From Nitrospinaceae bacterium (GTDB lineage: Bacteria; Nitrospinota; Nitrospinia; Nitrospinales; Nitrospinaceae), in the NCBI GenBank assembly GCA_024644405.1, contig JAHELC010000009.1:53746-117745 (forward strand): DNA of 64,000 bases, written 5' to 3'. Below the pieces are notes generated by a model, which saw only the letters and a program-made list of their open reading frames with translations, was not told the origin of the DNA and ran no database searches. The translations under genes and the position numbers were made by a program. Of this stretch, positions 53,082 to 62,891 are shown piece after piece; within the stretch, counting starts at the first letter, position 1, and each line of letters begins with the position of its first letter.

Positions 53082-55199
53082 ATGGACTTAATTCAATTAA
53101 AAGACGTCGAGTTATTCAAATCACTGCCCGACTCCATATTGAACGAGCTCTCGGAACAGTGCCAAACCGTTGTTTTACAACCGGGGGAAACTCTATTCAA
53201 TGATGGTGATCCAGGTCACCACATGTATGTGACCCTGGGCGGACATCTGACTATTTTCAAAGAAAAACAGGAAATCTCCCAAATCAGCAGCGGGCAGGTT
53301 TTCGGGGAAATGGCCATCATCGAATCCAAAAACCGTTCGGCAACGGTGCAGGCGGCTACTCAAACCACTTTGATGGAAATCACCAAGCCCCAGTTTGATT
53401 CTCTTCTGGCGTCCAACGACCAATTTCTGCTTTCCCTGTTAACCACCTTGTCGAACCGATCGCGGGGAAATATCAGCGATCTGGCCATGGGTTACAAAAA
53501 AAAGGATGCCCAGGAAAAAATATCCGTCCACCTGCTTCGCATCCTGGATGATTCTCCCAATGAAATTTATATCATCGATTCCTCCGATCATCATTTTGTC
53601 CGCGGCAATTCGCTGGCGCTGAATAATTTAGGGTATCAAAAAGATGAGTTTACCAAGCGCACTCTATTCGACGTGATCAAAAACATGACACCCGATATAT
53701 TCAATAATCTATCGCGACCTCTTCAAAATAACGGGAATTCGTTTGCCACATTTCAAGGAATCCATCAGCGAAAAAACGGCACACAATACAATTCTGAAAT
53801 CCGCTTTAAACTTTTGCAGAAAGACACGAATCCACTTTATGTTGCCATGGCTGTTGATAAAACCGAACGGTTGCTGATGGAGGAACGGCTGGAGACGCTG
53901 GCTTATTTCGACCCGATAACCAGCCTACCCAACTTGGCTTTGGCCAAGGACCGGTTAGGGGTCGCCATTTCCCAGGCTGACCGGCATGAAAAATTAATCG
54001 CGGTCATTATAGTGAGCATCATTAACTACAAATCCATAAGCCACTCGCTCAATCCCCATGTGGGAGAACTTTTACTTAAAGATATTGGGAAACGATTGGA
54101 AGTCTGTCTGAGGAAGGAGGATACGGTAGCCCGGCTGGAAGGCGAGGATTTTCTCCTGATCTTGAGTGGGGCCAGCCACCAGCGGTTTATCACTTTGATG
54201 GCCCAGAAAATTGCACAAACCCTCGAACCCATGTTCACGATCAACAATCAGGACATCAGCATACGATCCACCATGGGAATCTCCCTTTACCCCCATGACG
54301 GCAAGGATCCACACTCACTGGTTAAAAACGCGCAAGCCGCATTGTGGTCCGCCAGGGAAAAGGAAAAACATTCTTTTCAATATTACAATCCGAAATTCCT
54401 GTTCCAATCCGCCAAGAAAGTCGATATGGAAACGGATTTGCGAAAAGCATTGGAGCGTGAAGAATTCGAACTGCACTACCAACCCAAGTTTAATCTGGAA
54501 ACCGGAGAATTGGCCGGTATGGAATCGCTGATACGATGGTGCCATCCGGAAAAAGGCTGGGTACCCACCCTGGAGTTTATTCAAGCCGCGGAGGAAAACC
54601 GATTGATCATACCCATTGGAGAATGGGTTCTGCTGACCGCCTGCCAACAGATTAAACAATGGCAGTCGATGGGATTGGATCCGCTCAACGTGGCAGTCAA
54701 CCTTTCGGGCCACCAGTTCAACCAGGACAATTTTGCGCAAAAGGTGGAAAAGCAGGTGGTCGGATTTGGGCTCGATCCAACACTTCTGGAACTGGAGTTG
54801 ACCGAAACCATTCTTATGGAAAATTCCAAAGACGCCATTTCCCGCCTGAGAACTTTGAACGATTTTGGACTGCGATTATCGATCGACGATTTTGGCACCG
54901 GTTTTTCCTCCCTGAAGTATCTAAAGGATATGCCTATACACAGCTTGAAAATCGATCAAACCTTCGTCCATGAACACCAACTGAAAACCAATAGCGCCAT
55001 TATCCAGGCCGTGGTTTCGCTGGCTCACAACCTGGAGCTGCAAACCATCGCAGAGGGAGTGGAAACAGAAAATCAATTGGCTTTCCTCAGAGAAACCGGT
55101 TGCGACCTGGCGCAGGGAATCATGCTGAGCCCGGTCCTTTCTCCTGACGACATGACCCGGTTCCTCCAAACGGGTTCATCATCAACCGAATCCGATTGA
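53082..55199 (+). CDS. cNMP-binding/PAS/GGDEF-EAL protein, likely c-di-GMP phosphodiesterase
   Basis: This 705-residue soluble protein has a cyclic-nucleotide-binding domain (about 1-130, FNDGDPGHHMYV, SGQVFGEMAII), a PAS domain (about 150-265), a GGDEF domain whose signature is degraded to EGEDF (about 355), and an EAL domain (about 440-690). The EAL key residues look intact: Glu in GMESLIRW, Asn in VAVNLSGHQF, Glu in LELTETI, the Asp pair in IDDFGTGFS, Lys in LKIDQTF and Glu in AEGVE. Hydrolysis of c-di-GMP is therefore expected, synthesis is not. Confidence 0.9.
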   Translation: MDLIQLKDVELFKSLPDSILNELSEQCQTVVLQPGETLFNDGDPGHHMYVTLGGHLTIFKEKQEISQISSGQVFGEMAIIESKNRSATVQAATQTTLMEITKPQFDSLLASNDQFLLSLLTTLSNRSRGNISDLAMGYKKKDAQEKISVHLLRILDDSPNEIYIIDSSDHHFVRGNSLALNNLGYQKDEFTKRTLFDVIKNMTPDIFNNLSRPLQNNGNSFATFQGIHQRKNGTQYNSEIRFKLLQKDTNPLYVAMAVDKTERLLMEERLETLAYFDPITSLPNLALAKDRLGVAISQADRHEKLIAVIIVSIINYKSISHSLNPHVGELLLKDIGKRLEVCLRKEDTVARLEGEDFLLILSGASHQRFITLMAQKIAQTLEPMFTINNQDISIRSTMGISLYPHDGKDPHSLVKNAQAALWSAREKEKHSFQYYNPKFLFQSAKKVDMETDLRKALEREEFELHYQPKFNLETGELAGMESLIRWCHPEKGWVPTLEFIQAAEENRLIIPIGEWVLLTACQQIKQWQSMGLDPLNVAVNLSGHQFNQDNFAQKVEKQVVGFGLDPTLLELELTETILMENSKDAISRLRTLNDFGLRLSIDDFGTGFSSLKYLKDMPIHSLKIDQTFVHEHQLKTNSAIIQAVVSLAHNLELQTIAEGVETENQLAFLRETGCDLAQGIMLSPVLSPDDMTRFLQTGSSSTESD

Positions 55200-55378
55200 A
55201 GTCTTCCTCTCGCTCCGGTCACCGGCCCCGAACAGAGCCTCCCTCCATCCATTTCCCGACCAGGAGAGTTGATGATTTCCGTCCCCTAAACCCATGAATA
55301 AATTGCAGAAACAGCATTGACATGTTAAATTTAAAGAATATTCCCATTGTTCATAATTAACAAAAAGGACCGTATTTA

Positions 55379-56152
55379 GTGGATGCCGCTTCCCTTGCAG
55401 GAATCATATTAGGGATCTCTCTCATCGTGGGTGCCATTTTCATTGATGGCCAACTGGATAATTTCTTTAATTTACCGGGTTTCATGATTGTTTTCGGGGG
55501 AACGGTCGCCGCCACTTTAATCACTTTTCAGCTGAAAGATGTGATCTCCGCTTTTAAAGCGGCCTTTTTTGTGTTCTCGGAAAAGCAGCAGGACCCCAAC
55601 GACATGGTGGAAACCATGATCGAGTTGTGTACCATCAGCCGCCGCCAGGGATTGATTGCATTGAGCCGAATGAATATTGAGGACGACTTGCTCAGAAAAG
55701 CCTGCAACCTGATCGCAGACGGATCCAAGGAAGATCTGATCCGCGACACGCTTCACATTGAAATCGAATCCATGAAGCAACGGCATTTCATTGTTCAGGA
55801 TGTCTTTAGAAAAATGGCGATCTACGCCCCCTCATTTGGAATGATGGGAACCCTGATCGGGCTGGTACAGATGTTGCGTCAACTCTCCAATCCTGAAACC
55901 ATCGGGCCGGCCATGGCGGTGGCGTTGCTGACAACCTTTTATGGAATGTTGTTATCGACCTTGTTTTTTCTCCCTATCGCCGGAAAACTGAAAGACCGGA
56001 CGCTGGTAGAAGTCATCAATCTTGAGATCATATTTGAGGGAGCCATATCCATTCTTGAGGACAACAACCCGATTTTCGTTTACGAAAAACTGTCGTCTTA
56101 TATTCCCGCGAAAAAGCGGAGGCCACGCCGACCCTTCTTCGTAAGAAAATAA
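55379..56152 (+). CDS. motA: flagellar-type stator protein MotA
   Basis: This 257-residue protein starts at a GTG after AAGGA. It has four membrane helices, a cytoplasmic loop with charged residues (RRQGLIALSRMNIEDD; LRDTLH-like IRDTLHIEIE) and the conserved PSFGMMGTLIGLVQML segment before the last helices. It forms the ion channel with the MotB-like protein encoded 21 bp downstream. No other flagellar genes are in the window. Confidence 0.9.
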   Translation: MDAASLAGIILGISLIVGAIFIDGQLDNFFNLPGFMIVFGGTVAATLITFQLKDVISAFKAAFFVFSEKQQDPNDMVETMIELCTISRRQGLIALSRMNIEDDLLRKACNLIADGSKEDLIRDTLHIEIESMKQRHFIVQDVFRKMAIYAPSFGMMGTLIGLVQMLRQLSNPETIGPAMAVALLTTFYGMLLSTLFFLPIAGKLKDRTLVEVINLEIIFEGAISILEDNNPIFVYEKLSSYIPAKKRRPRRPFFVRK

Positions 56153-56173
56153 CCGGGTCAACCGAGCATACTT

Positions 56174-57655
56174 ATGGCAAACAGAGAAAACCTGGAACAG
56201 ATCAAAGAGCAGCTCAGAATCAAGAACACCGAGCTGAAAAAAACGAACGCTGAAAAGAACCAGCAGGAAGTGAAAATCAAGCACTTGCTGGCAGTCACCG
56301 GCAGGAAGATCAATGACCTCCAACAACAGTTGAATGAGAAAAAAGAGCAGATCCGTTTGCAAAAATCCATTTCCTACCAACGACCCGCAGTAACCAGTAC
56401 TGGAAGCAAACAATCCTCCACATCGACGATCAAGGAAAAAGGCCCGGGAGCTGCGCCTGAATTACAGGGGAATGAGAAAATCAACCAGACGCTGAAAGAA
56501 CTGCGTGAAAAAAACACCCGACTGACTCAAAAAATAGAGGAGGAACGCAAGGCCAAAGAACAGCTGGCCGATGAAAAAGGGGTGTTGGCCAGAGAAATCC
56601 GCCGTCTTCAAAAAGACACCAAGCCCACCGCCTCCATGAAGACCAAAACCGACCAGGTGGACAAACAGGATGAGGAATCCCGGGAACGCTTCGAACAGTT
56701 GATTAAAGAGAAAGAAGATCTGATCAAGACCTACGAAAAACTCCTCGACGGCGATTTCGAAGAAGAGGACGCTTCTCAGTTTCCCGCGGAAATAGTCAAA
56801 CAAGTGCGCAAGGAATTGACCGTCTTAAAAACGGAAAAGGACGAACTGGAAAAAGATCTCATTCTACAAAAGAAGAAATTCAAATCCGAGTTGGATTACG
56901 AGGTTAAAAGAGCAGAAGAAAGTGCCGGAAAAAAGCTGAAACGGTCCCGATTCACAAGAAAGAAACTGGCCGAGTTCATGGATGAAGCGATGGAGGATAC
57001 ATCCTCACCCCTGTGGATGACCACCTATGCCGACATGGCTATCCTCCTGTTAACGTTTTTTATATTATATTATTCACTCTCGTCCATCGCGAACAACAAA
57101 TTCAAGGAAGCTATCCTGGGAGCGGAATCCGCCAGCATCGGCCTGCTGGAACTGCTGGATTCTGTCGAAAAAAAAGAATCGATCGAGGTGCTGACCGGGC
57201 TCAAATCCGACAACATCTTATCGGATATCCAGCACGTTGCCGACCGGGAAGCCATGAATGAAATCATGGACATTTCCACGGACCGCACCAAAATCATCAT
57301 TCGTATCCCCGGAGGCTCGTTGTTCGAACCCGGGAATGCCAACCTGGACCTGGAAAAAAGCAAAACGGTTCTGGACGAAATTGTCCGGCTTTTGAATACG
57401 TATCCCCGTTATCGCATCAGCGTTCAAGGACATACCGACGATTCCCCTATTTCCACCGACCGGTTTCCATCCAACTGGGAATTGTCTTCAGCCCGCGCCA
57501 CAGCGGTTTTGAGGTATTTCATCGACAAAAATATTAACCCCAAACGGTTGACCGCCACCGGATATGCCGATATATTTCCTATCGCTTCTAATGATTCGGA
57601 ACTAGGGCAAGCCACTAACAGGAGAGTTGAATTTGTTCTGGAAAAAGAAAAATAA
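56174..57655 (+). CDS. motB: MotB-like stator protein with long coiled-coil N-terminus
   Basis: This 493-residue protein is nearly twice the length of typical MotB. Residues 1-270 are an almost continuous charged coiled coil, placed before the membrane helix and thus cytoplasmic. The helix contains the proton-site Asp in TTYADMAILLLTFFILYYS. The C-terminal OmpA-like peptidoglycan-binding domain (about 390-490) reads ISVQGHTDDSPIS, LSSARATAVLRYF, TNRRVEFV. It overlaps the PilZ gene. Confidence 0.9.
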   Translation: MANRENLEQIKEQLRIKNTELKKTNAEKNQQEVKIKHLLAVTGRKINDLQQQLNEKKEQIRLQKSISYQRPAVTSTGSKQSSTSTIKEKGPGAAPELQGNEKINQTLKELREKNTRLTQKIEEERKAKEQLADEKGVLAREIRRLQKDTKPTASMKTKTDQVDKQDEESRERFEQLIKEKEDLIKTYEKLLDGDFEEEDASQFPAEIVKQVRKELTVLKTEKDELEKDLILQKKKFKSELDYEVKRAEESAGKKLKRSRFTRKKLAEFMDEAMEDTSSPLWMTTYADMAILLLTFFILYYSLSSIANNKFKEAILGAESASIGLLELLDSVEKKESIEVLTGLKSDNILSDIQHVADREAMNEIMDISTDRTKIIIRIPGGSLFEPGNANLDLEKSKTVLDEIVRLLNTYPRYRISVQGHTDDSPISTDRFPSNWELSSARATAVLRYFIDKNINPKRLTATGYADIFPIASNDSELGQATNRRVEFVLEKEK

Positions 57656-58007
57656 ACCCGAAAAGAAAATAAAAGCACCTGAGGAAGCGCGCCAGGCCTA
57701 CCGGGTCACCCCCGATCCGGAGAACCCCCTGTTTCTCAATCTGGAGGGGAATGCGCTGGAAATCGTTGAAATCAGTTCCGGCGGTTTGGCATTTAAAAAC
57801 CAGGGACTCAAAACGGGTTCCTCGTATATGATAGACTTTATCCTGCCTACGGGGGGCGGCATCAAAACCCGGATAAAAATTTTGCGCATCGATGAAGAGG
57901 ATATTTGCCGGTGTAATTTTATTGATCTGGATGTGGAATCCGAAGATTCCCTTCACCGCTACGTTCTGGTTCGTCAAAAGGAAGATCTTCGATCCCAAAA
58001 TCCCTGA
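57633..58007 (+). CDS. PilZ domain c-di-GMP receptor
   Basis: This 124-residue protein carries the PilZ signatures RQAYRV and EISSGG, expected to bind c-di-GMP. The TTG at 57633 is chosen because AGGAG at 57620-57624 gives 8-bp spacing; TTG at 57627 is too close. Either start overlaps the end of the MotB-like gene, so stator and c-di-GMP receptor are translationally linked. This suggests control of stator function by c-di-GMP. Confidence 0.85.
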   Translation: MFWKKKNKPEKKIKAPEEARQAYRVTPDPENPLFLNLEGNALEIVEISSGGLAFKNQGLKTGSSYMIDFILPTGGGIKTRIKILRIDEEDICRCNFIDLDVESEDSLHRYVLVRQKEDLRSQNP

Positions 58008-58032
58008 TTTTTAAAGATCGGCTTCGGATCCC

Positions 58033-58665
58033 ATGAAAACCCGTCAGGAAAACTCTGCGCATTGGTCTCACCATGAATGGGATTTGATCAACGTTACGGA
58101 AATCTTCAAGCACAAACCTGCCATTCTGAAAAAGGCGGAAAGTTATCTTGAGGAATTACGCACCGCGCTGGCGGCTGAACTGAAGGCCCATCCCAAACCC
58201 TATCCTCCGGATACGGACCTGACGAAAGGGCAAATCGCCCGGGGGGAAAATCACAAGGGTTTTCCTTTTCTCTCGCTCGACATCCCGCAGAAATTCTCTA
58301 AAACTGAATTCTTTACCTTTCGCACACTTTTCTGGTGGGGACATTATCTCGGTTTTTCCCTTCTGCTGAAAGGTCCTGACCTGTGTATCTATTTAAACCG
58401 GTTGCAGGAACACCGGCAGCATTCCACATGCGACACAATTTATCTCTCCCAACACACCAGTCCCTGGGAGTGGGAATTCAGTGACACTCATTTTGCACAA
58501 GTGTCCGAACTTTCCAAGAACGAAATTCAGGAGATCGCCGACCGTCTCCAGTATCTCAAACTGATGAGATTTTTTCCTTTATCGGAGAAATCTTTTCCAG
58601 GACTTAACTGGGCCCAGGCGGGTGTTCAAACCTTTCGCGATCTGGTTGATCTGGTTTTGGAGTAA
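58033..58665 (+). CDS. hypothetical protein (210 aa)
   Basis: A soluble protein without signal peptide or clear domain. It has an N-terminal helical part and a Trp/Phe-rich middle (FFTFRTLFWWGHYLGFSLLL) that is weakly hydrophobic. It follows the PilZ gene by 25 bp and may belong to the stator operon. Family unknown. Confidence 0.65.
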   Translation: MKTRQENSAHWSHHEWDLINVTEIFKHKPAILKKAESYLEELRTALAAELKAHPKPYPPDTDLTKGQIARGENHKGFPFLSLDIPQKFSKTEFFTFRTLFWWGHYLGFSLLLKGPDLCIYLNRLQEHRQHSTCDTIYLSQHTSPWEWEFSDTHFAQVSELSKNEIQEIADRLQYLKLMRFFPLSEKSFPGLNWAQAGVQTFRDLVDLVLE

Positions 58666-58670
58666 TCGGA

Positions 58671-59237
58671 TTATTCCTGAGGTTTTTGCGTCACGGCAAT
58701 CAAGGGATGCATCCACACCACTTCCTGCAGGGGAACCACCTTCAAAGTTTCGTTTTCGTTTAAACTTTTCAAATAAATCATCTCATGGGCGGAGTCGGGG
58801 ATGGGTGACACTTGGCTATCCGGAATATGCAGGGGGGTGGGAGTCATGAAACTTTTTCTGAGGTTTTTCATTCGGGAAGAAGCAATGCCTTGAGAGGACT
58901 CCCCCTTGCCCGAAGAACCGGAAGGTGCATCGTTTTTGATCACTTTACAGACGAGGGGGTGCCGTCCCGCAAGACCCAGCGCATAAATATCATTCAGCGC
59001 CGCCCCATCCTTTCCGATCCCAAAAATTCCCAGCAACGTACCCGGCTCTTTGAAATCCTTAACGATATTGGGTATTTCCAGAGCATAGCATTGACCCGGC
59101 AAACCCTGGGGTATGGAGGTTTCCACCTCAGAAACACACGTCAGTCCCTGTGGAAAGTCTTTCGCCTGTATATCAGGCTCCACCGTTCCTGAAATTTTCA
59201 ACAACGGAATTCGTTTCGGTATGGATTGTCCAGTCAT
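58671..59237 (-). CDS. hypothetical protein (188 aa)
   Basis: A soluble protein of mixed composition with a ribosome binding site (GGGAG). The segment YALEIPNIVKDFKEPGTLLG and later GKDGAALNDIYALGLAGRHP suggest a compact beta-rich fold faintly like the sensor domain of S24-type proteins, but no catalytic residues can be assigned. It converges on the preceding gene with 5 bp between stops. Confidence 0.6.
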   Translation of the reverse strand: MTGQSIPKRIPLLKISGTVEPDIQAKDFPQGLTCVSEVETSIPQGLPGQCYALEIPNIVKDFKEPGTLLGIFGIGKDGAALNDIYALGLAGRHPLVCKVIKNDAPSGSSGKGESSQGIASSRMKNLRKSFMTPTPLHIPDSQVSPIPDSAHEMIYLKSLNENETLKVVPLQEVVWMHPLIAVTQKPQE

Positions 59238-59402
59238 ACACTCCCTGACTCTATTATTAAAAATATTTAATTTTTAAGCATTTTACTCACACAAAGCAGA
59301 AATGAGAAAATATAATCCCCTTATCAACGATCGCCTGACGTTGCTTTTTCACGGGCGTTCAATAAAAATCAGCGCCTCCAGGCAAACAGGAAACCCCTAT
59401 CC

Positions 59403-60689
59403 ATGAACTATCAGGAAACACTCGATTTTCTGTACAGTCTGTCCGGTCGGGGAATCAAGCTGGGATTGGAAAACACATCCCGGTTGCTGGATTATTTCGG
59501 AAACCCCCAGCTCAAAACTCCGACGATCCATATTGCCGGCACCAACGGCAAAGGTTCCACGGCGGCTTTTGTGGAATCCATTCTACGCGCTTCAGGTTAC
59601 CGTGTGGGACTCTATACGTCTCCCCACATTCTGGATTTTCGGGAGCGCATTCAAATCAACCGCCAACTCATTGCCCCCGAGGATATCATTCATTGGGTCG
59701 CCGCACTCAATCAGGCATCGACAGAGATAAACATTGCTCCCACTTTTTTCGAATTCGGCACCCTCATGGCGTTTCTGCATTTCAACCGCCAGAAAACCGA
59801 CTGGAATGTCGTGGAAGTCGGTATGGGAGGCCGCCTGGACTCCACCAACCTGTGCCAGGGCCGAGTCTGCATTATAACCCCCATCTCCCGTGACCATGAA
59901 TCGAGCCTGGGGACCCGTCTGAGCCAAATCGCACAGGAAAAAGCCGCCATCATCAAGCATGCCTGCACGGTGGTCTGCAGCACACAGGAAAATGAGGTGA
60001 TTCAGGTGATCCGGGACCAGAGCCGTCGTCACCAGGCCCCTCTCCTGCAACTGGGACAGGACTTTCAAGTCGATATTCAATCTCACTCCCTGGAGGGTCA
60101 GGTTTTTGATTTTAATGGTCCGGAAATTTGGTATAAAGGTCTGGAAATTGCTTTGACGGGCAGGCACCAGTCAGTCAATGCGGGGTTGGCCGTAGCCGCC
60201 TGCACGGCCCTGGCCGACCCGGCCGTCACCGAGCAAACCATCCGTCAAGGGTTAAGATCAGCAAGCTGGTCCGGCCGCCTCGAGATATGCGGCTCGAACC
60301 CTTCTCTAATTCTGGATGGTGCCCATAATCTGGATAGTTTTGAAAAGTTAACGGCATCCCTTTCTGAATTGTTTTCCCACAAAAGAAAAATCTGGGTTAT
60401 CGGAATCATGAACGACAAGCCCCTGGCAGAAATCACTGAATTAATCTCAGATTATGCCGATTATATAGTAGTGACCCAGCCGAAAAGCGATAGAAGTGCT
60501 TTACCGGAACAAATCCGGAAAGCTTTTACGAACTTCAAAAAACCCATCGATCTGGTGGATGAAATTCCACTGGCTTTGGATCGCGCCTATCAGGTGGCTG
60601 GCCCTGACGACCTGATCGTTGTCACAGGTTCCCTATTCACGGTAGCTGAGGCTAAGCAGGTTATTGATAATCAAACCCATAATTCGTAG
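59403..60689 (+). CDS. folC: folylpolyglutamate synthase/dihydrofolate synthase
   Basis: This 428-residue Mur-ligase-fold enzyme adds Glu to dihydropteroate and to folates. The ATP-binding loop is IAGTNGKGSTAAFVES; further motifs are YTSPHILDFRERIQIN, VVEVGMGGRLDSTN and LILDGAHNLDSFEKL. Length is normal. It overlaps the lptD gene by 26 bp. Confidence 0.95.
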   Translation: MNYQETLDFLYSLSGRGIKLGLENTSRLLDYFGNPQLKTPTIHIAGTNGKGSTAAFVESILRASGYRVGLYTSPHILDFRERIQINRQLIAPEDIIHWVAALNQASTEINIAPTFFEFGTLMAFLHFNRQKTDWNVVEVGMGGRLDSTNLCQGRVCIITPISRDHESSLGTRLSQIAQEKAAIIKHACTVVCSTQENEVIQVIRDQSRRHQAPLLQLGQDFQVDIQSHSLEGQVFDFNGPEIWYKGLEIALTGRHQSVNAGLAVAACTALADPAVTEQTIRQGLRSASWSGRLEICGSNPSLILDGAHNLDSFEKLTASLSELFSHKRKIWVIGIMNDKPLAEITELISDYADYIVVTQPKSDRSALPEQIRKAFTNFKKPIDLVDEIPLALDRAYQVAGPDDLIVVTGSLFTVAEAKQVIDNQTHNS

Positions 60690-62865
60690 GATCTGTATCC
60701 TATCCTTCCTTTTGCCCCTGGCAACCGGGATGTTTTTTCTGGATTCCTGGGCTCAAACAAAATCCCCCTCCCCCACCCACGAGAACAATGACCCTATCAA
60801 TTTAACGGCCGACCGTATGTTTCAACTGGTTGAGAAAAACCTGGTCAAGGCGGAGGGAAATGTCGTGGTCACTTACGGTGCGAGGACCGTCAGCGCAGAC
60901 GAGATCATCATCAACACCGAGACCGGCAAGGGACAGGCCCGGGGCAAAGTCGTCATGACCGCAGAAAAGGGAACGGAATTCAAGGCAGAGAAAGCGCAAT
61001 TCAACATGAAAGCCGAAAAGGGACGGTTGTTCAAGGTCGTGGGCAAACTGGCTGACCTGTATTATATCACCGGGGAGGAGGTCACCAAGTTATCGGAGAA
61101 TCATTACACCACCCAGAATTCGACGCTCACCACCTGTACCGGTGAAATCCCCGATTGGCAAATCGACGTGGCCGACGCGGATGTGATTCTTGACGACCGG
61201 GCCTGGTTTGCCGGCGGCGTATTTCGAATCAGAGATATCCCCATCCTCTATATTCCCGTGGGCTATGTCCCGATATTAACCAAAAGAAAATCCGGACTCC
61301 TCACTCCCAGATTTTCGACCAGCAGTGTGGAGGGGGAAACAGTATCGATGACCTATTTTTGGGCCATCAACCAGTGGGCCGATGCCACACAAGGCATCGA
61401 TTATATTGAAAGGCGGGGTATCCGTTCACGGACGGAATTCCGCTATGCGCCCAACAAAACCACATTCGGACAGGTCAACTTCGTATTTCTGGATGACAAT
61501 TTGACGCAAGAAACGTTCTGGAAACTCGATGCCGTTCACAATCAAAACCTGCCCCTGGGATTCACACTGAATGCCAAACTCGACCAAACGTCCAAGGCCA
61601 ATTTCAACCAAACCTTTCGTAATCAGACGGAGCTGAGAACACGACGGAGTTCGGACTCCTACGCCAGTTTGTTCCGGAAATGGGACAACCACTCTTTCGA
61701 CGTGCTGGCCCGGTTCCGGGAAAGCGAACAATTCTCCCTGGATGAAACCTTCGGGCTGCTTCCCACGGTCACCTACAAAACCCAGCCTATGGGAATCAGC
61801 TTTTTAAACGCGTATTTCGATCAGGAAGCCAGTTACACTCACTTTTTGATCGACGAAGATCCAAGCACTGCCTCGGACGTTGTGGAAACCTTTCAACGGT
61901 TTGACTACCATCCCAGCCTGTCCCTGCCGATCAACATTGCCCCTTGGTTGCAATTGACCCCCCGCGTGGGTTTCCGGGAAACGTTCTATAACAAAGAAAT
62001 CACGGTCAGCCCGGCGCCGGTCACCGTCACCCGTGGAGATAATTTCTCACGGGAAATGCTGGATGTAAACGTTTTGCTGGAAGGTCCCAAGTTCAACCGC
62101 ATATTCTTATCGGACGATCCGAAAGGCTCCAGCTTCAAACACGTCATCGAACCGCGCTTGCAGTATGATTACATCCCGGATCTCGACCGTAACGACCGGT
62201 CCAAGATACGCGTGGTGGACGGCATTGATGCTGTCGAAGACGTGCAGCAACTCAGCTTCTTCCTGGTTCAACGCCTGCTGCGAAAGAAAAACTCCGGGAG
62301 CCGGAGCGGAGAAGTCACGCAAATGGCCCGGTTGGAACTCACCCAGAGTTATGATTTGGATGAAGCGCGAGGTCTGGTGATTCCGGGAAGTGACCGCCGT
62401 CCTTTTTCTCCCTTTCGTTTCGACCTGGACAGCCAATTGTCTGATGATTTTTTCTTCAACACCGATTTCACTTATAACTTCTATACCGACAACATGGAAA
62501 CCTGGAATATTGATACCGGCATCAAACTCAACCAATGGCTGATGTTGATTTTTGAACGTAGGGAAAGAGATGACCAAGCCGCCAGCATCCTCGCGACCCT
62601 GGATGTCACTTTCCCAAAAGGGTGGAATGCAAAATACAGCATCCGGTTTGATGAGTTCAACAATACGTTGTTAGAACATAACGCCCGATTGACATATAAT
62701 GATAAATGCATGTGCTGGGGATTCACTATCGATTACATCGACCGCAATCTCTTCACCGGAACATCAAAAACAAATGAAACACGAATACTGTTCAGTATTT
62801 CCTTAAAAGGTTTGGGCGATTTTGACGGAGCCAGGGGAGAAACTTTTATCCACCGCACTTTCTAG
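60664..62865 (+). CDS. lptD: LPS-assembly outer-membrane protein LptD
   Basis: This 733-residue protein inserts lipopolysaccharide into the outer membrane. A TTG start inside the end of folC gives a good signal peptide (cleavage near SWAQ, 31). The periplasmic OstA/jellyroll domain (about 45-155, INLTADRMFQLVEKNLVKAEGN) precedes the plugged beta-barrel (about 190-733; IPILYIPVGYVPILTKRKSGLLTPRF). Two Cys near CTGE and the pair CMCW near the end may form the disulfides that LptD needs. Presence of this gene shows a Gram-negative envelope. Confidence 0.92.
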   Translation: MIIKPIIRRICILSFLLPLATGMFFLDSWAQTKSPSPTHENNDPINLTADRMFQLVEKNLVKAEGNVVVTYGARTVSADEIIINTETGKGQARGKVVMTAEKGTEFKAEKAQFNMKAEKGRLFKVVGKLADLYYITGEEVTKLSENHYTTQNSTLTTCTGEIPDWQIDVADADVILDDRAWFAGGVFRIRDIPILYIPVGYVPILTKRKSGLLTPRFSTSSVEGETVSMTYFWAINQWADATQGIDYIERRGIRSRTEFRYAPNKTTFGQVNFVFLDDNLTQETFWKLDAVHNQNLPLGFTLNAKLDQTSKANFNQTFRNQTELRTRRSSDSYASLFRKWDNHSFDVLARFRESEQFSLDETFGLLPTVTYKTQPMGISFLNAYFDQEASYTHFLIDEDPSTASDVVETFQRFDYHPSLSLPINIAPWLQLTPRVGFRETFYNKEITVSPAPVTVTRGDNFSREMLDVNVLLEGPKFNRIFLSDDPKGSSFKHVIEPRLQYDYIPDLDRNDRSKIRVVDGIDAVEDVQQLSFFLVQRLLRKKNSGSRSGEVTQMARLELTQSYDLDEARGLVIPGSDRRPFSPFRFDLDSQLSDDFFFNTDFTYNFYTDNMETWNIDTGIKLNQWLMLIFERRERDDQAASILATLDVTFPKGWNAKYSIRFDEFNNTLLEHNARLTYNDKCMCWGFTIDYIDRNLFTGTSKTNETRILFSISLKGLGDFDGARGETFIHRTF

Positions 62866-62891
62866 AGCAACCGAGAGGGTATCAATCTGAA

